Shown here: piece by piece, positions 62,565-64,000 of the stretch
Position numbering within the stretch: the stretch's first letter is position 1
Layout: each line of letters starts with the position of its first letter
Source: Algimonas ampicilliniresistens
GTDB lineage: Bacteria; Pseudomonadota; Alphaproteobacteria; Caulobacterales; Maricaulaceae
Length of the DNA: 64,000 bases
Direction of reading: 5' to 3'
Assembly (NCBI RefSeq): GCF_030159955.1
Contig: NZ_BSNK01000002.1
Location: 1,116,001 to 1,180,000 of the forward strand
Notes under the pieces: model-generated
Databases searched by the model: none
Seen by the model: only the letters and a program-made list of their open reading frames with translations
What the model was told of the DNA's origin: nothing
Made by a program: the position numbers and the translations under genes

Positions 62565-63548
62565 TCAATCGCAGACCCCTTTGTCGGAACTGGCCAGCGC
62601 CATGAACTGACCGCCATTGCGCGCGGCTAAATCTTCCATGAATTCGACAGTGCCGTCATAATCGAAATAGTTGCCGACGACGACGGTGTGGATTTCTTTC
62701 CGCCCGCCATTCATTTGCGTCAGTTCGCGGACCAGACGCGTGGGCGACAGCCCATTATTGGCGCGTGGATTGGGTAACCCGTCTGAGACGAGGAAAATTG
62801 CGTCACCCGGACCGGACAGCAATTTTTCAAAAGCATTGAGCATGGAAGCGGAACCACCGAACTGCCCAGTCAGACGTGCAGCAAACTGCTTGGCCTGTCC
62901 TTGCGTGCCAGCGGCATTGATGTTGCGCAGGCCGCCGCCGGGCGGCCAGCTTTGCGTGCGTGGGCCACTATCGGTTTGTTGAAAACCCAAAATAGACAGC
63001 GCGTGATTATCTTGGAGACTATCGATGATACGGTCCACGGCGCGACCGACACTACGTTCGTGACCCGCCATGCAGCGGTTCATGTCGAGTGCGATGGTGA
63101 CATCGTCCTGCGCTGTTTTGAGGCCCAAAAAGCGGAACGATACGAGGGCGGGTTTTGGACTGTCCTGCGGGGCAGGTTTGTCTTCCATGGGTTCAGGTAC
63201 GGGTGCAGCGCGAATGACTTCGGCTTGTTTTTCTAACAGGGCCGCTTCCGCTGCGCGTAACTCTGCCAAGAGTTTTTCTGCGTCTGAGCGAATATCTGAG
63301 ACCGCTTGCGTCGACGCTGACCGCTTCGCCTCCAGTGCCTTGCGTTTCTCAACCGTTTCGACCGAACTATCTTCGGCAGCGCGGAGCAGGTCGCTGATCG
63401 CATTCTCAGGCGTGAGTTCGCGGATTTCCTTCTGATAATAAGGCAGCAGGATAATCGCGAGCAGGGCGAACGCCCCCATCGCGGCGGCGAACAAGTCGAC
63501 CGCGCTCATCGAGAAGACGTTCACCTCTCTGTCGGGACGTCTCTTCAT
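62565..63548 (-). CDS. VWA-domain protein with ExbD/TolR-like membrane anchor
   Basis: 327 residues. EVNVFSMSAVDLFAAAMGAFALL at the N-terminus matches the layout of ExbD/TolR anchors, with a membrane-embedded Asp at residue 18. A coiled coil (about 44-115) and a Pro-rich linker lead to a von Willebrand A domain (about 148-325) with VTIALDMNRCM and FLVSDGLPNPR. The first metal-site motif is DMNRC rather than DxSxS, so metal binding may be weak. It overlaps the next upstream VWA gene as ATGA and lies 43 bases before the channel gene. Confidence 0.82.
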   Translation of the reverse strand: MKRRPDREVNVFSMSAVDLFAAAMGAFALLAIILLPYYQKEIRELTPENAISDLLRAAEDSSVETVEKRKALEAKRSASTQAVSDIRSDAEKLLAELRAAEAALLEKQAEVIRAAPVPEPMEDKPAPQDSPKPALVSFRFLGLKTAQDDVTIALDMNRCMAGHERSVGRAVDRIIDSLQDNHALSILGFQQTDSGPRTQSWPPGGGLRNINAAGTQGQAKQFAARLTGQFGGSASMLNAFEKLLSGPGDAIFLVSDGLPNPRANNGLSPTRLVRELTQMNGGRKEIHTVVVGNYFDYDGTVEFMEDLAARNGGQFMALASSDKGVCD

Positions 63549-64000
63549 CGGGCTCTCCCGACAAAGTCGCCGCGATTATTATTGGCGAGTTCCTGCAAGA
63601 ACAGAGTGAGCTGCGGGTCGGATGTATAGTCACCAATGGCGACCGTATGGATCTCCGTTCGACCCCGGTTTCGGCGCGTAATGTTGGTGACGATATTGCC
63701 CGGATCGCCATCATCAGGTTGACCGTCGCTAATAAGGATGACCGCGCCGGGTTGTACGTTCAGCGCTCGGACCAGCGCGCTTTGCGTCGGTGTCCCGCCG
63801 CCAAATTGGCGTGGCAATCCCTGCACGAACCGCAGAGCGCCGCGAACTTCACCGGGCGTCGCCCGCGTCAGTGACCCTCCCGGCGGATAGACTGAATAGC
63901 TCGGGCCACCTCGATAGCCGAGAATAGCGAAGCGGTTGTCGGATTGCATCTGGCCGAGAATTTCTTCCAGAGCGGAGACAACATTGCCGGTATGCGACCG
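63545..64000 (-). CDS. Second VWA-domain protein, C-terminal part (5' end outside window)
   Basis: 152 residues visible; the frame is open to the right edge. It contains NRFAILGYRGGPSYSVYPPGG, GGTPTQSALVRAL (the conserved Thr of the metal site) and VILISDGQPDDGDPG, then EIHTVAIGDYTSDPQ. It closely parallels the VWA half of the neighbouring protein and retains a better metal site. Its first motif and any membrane anchor are beyond the window. The stop overlaps the next gene's start as ATGA. Confidence 0.82.
   Translation of the reverse strand, partial: RSHTGNVVSALEEILGQMQSDNRFAILGYRGGPSYSVYPPGGSLTRATPGEVRGALRFVQGLPRQFGGGTPTQSALVRALNVQPGAVILISDGQPDDGDPGNIVTNITRRNRGRTEIHTVAIGDYTSDPQLTLFLQELANNNRGDFVGRAR

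Overview
This window looks like ordinary chromosome from an alphaproteobacterium, probably a marine Caulobacterales/Maricaulales relative (Hyphomonadaceae-like). That placement is inference. It rests on the long PstC/PstA permeases, the order SUV3-type helicase / S4 RNA-binding protein / FdxA ferredoxin / CarD regulator, a large TonB-dependent receptor, DUF805 and DUF465 proteins, and PHA-granule genes. There are no insertion sequences, integrases, phage genes or CRISPR arrays. Two tRNA genes are present, Leu(GAG) and Arg(CCT), both on the minus strand.

Layout. 0-7 kb: a MATE exporter, a pstSCAB-type phosphate ABC operon without phoU, and an alpha/beta-hydrolase lipoprotein gene broken by an in-frame amber codon. 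7-13.5 kb: an SDR / Gfo-Idh / orphan ABC-ATPase operon, a CHCC zinc-finger protein with mtnP, purEK and a GGDEF diguanylate cyclase. 13.5-20.5 kb: two tiny DUF465 proteins, then a block that appears phosphate-controlled. It has a TPR protein behind several Pho-box-like sites, a 924-residue duplicated lipoprotein whose leader can fold in alternative ways, and a TonB-dependent receptor. 20.6-26.4 kb: the known ligase-associated repair cluster (ATP ligase, MBL exonuclease, Lhr-like helicase, PdeM), followed by a BLUF protein. 27-29 kb: a tightly overlapped DUF421 / YqcI-YcgG / DUF1989 operon. 29.5-34 kb: lipB, two DUF805 proteins, nadA and a 680-base gene-free stretch with hairpins.

34-45.5 kb: PHA depolymerase, phasin and a PhaD-like TetR regulator, a Pro/Arg-rich secreted protein, then a long co-directional run from acyl-CoA synthetase through DUF924, ASCH, DJ-1/PfpI, esterase, GST, SelO and YceI to cytochrome b561. 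45.5-58.3 kb: a nuclease-fold protein, an S41 protease, CarD, FdxA, an inserted hydrolase/AraC cassette flanked by two versions of the S4-gene 3' end, the SUV3-like helicase, a DUF3108 protein and rpmB with an upstream terminator. 58.3-64 kb: an SDR, then a co-directional cluster of two VWA proteins, a MotA/TolQ/ExbB-type channel subunit, a repeat plus SUMF-fold membrane protein and a low-complexity secreted protein.

The most interesting parts are the VWA/MotA/SUMF cluster at 59.2-64.0 kb, which reads as an ion-driven envelope machine of unknown job; the apparently Pho-controlled lipoprotein/receptor pair with its switch-like leader; and the cassette inserted at the 3' end of the S4 gene. Functions come from family recognition by eye; no database search was run.
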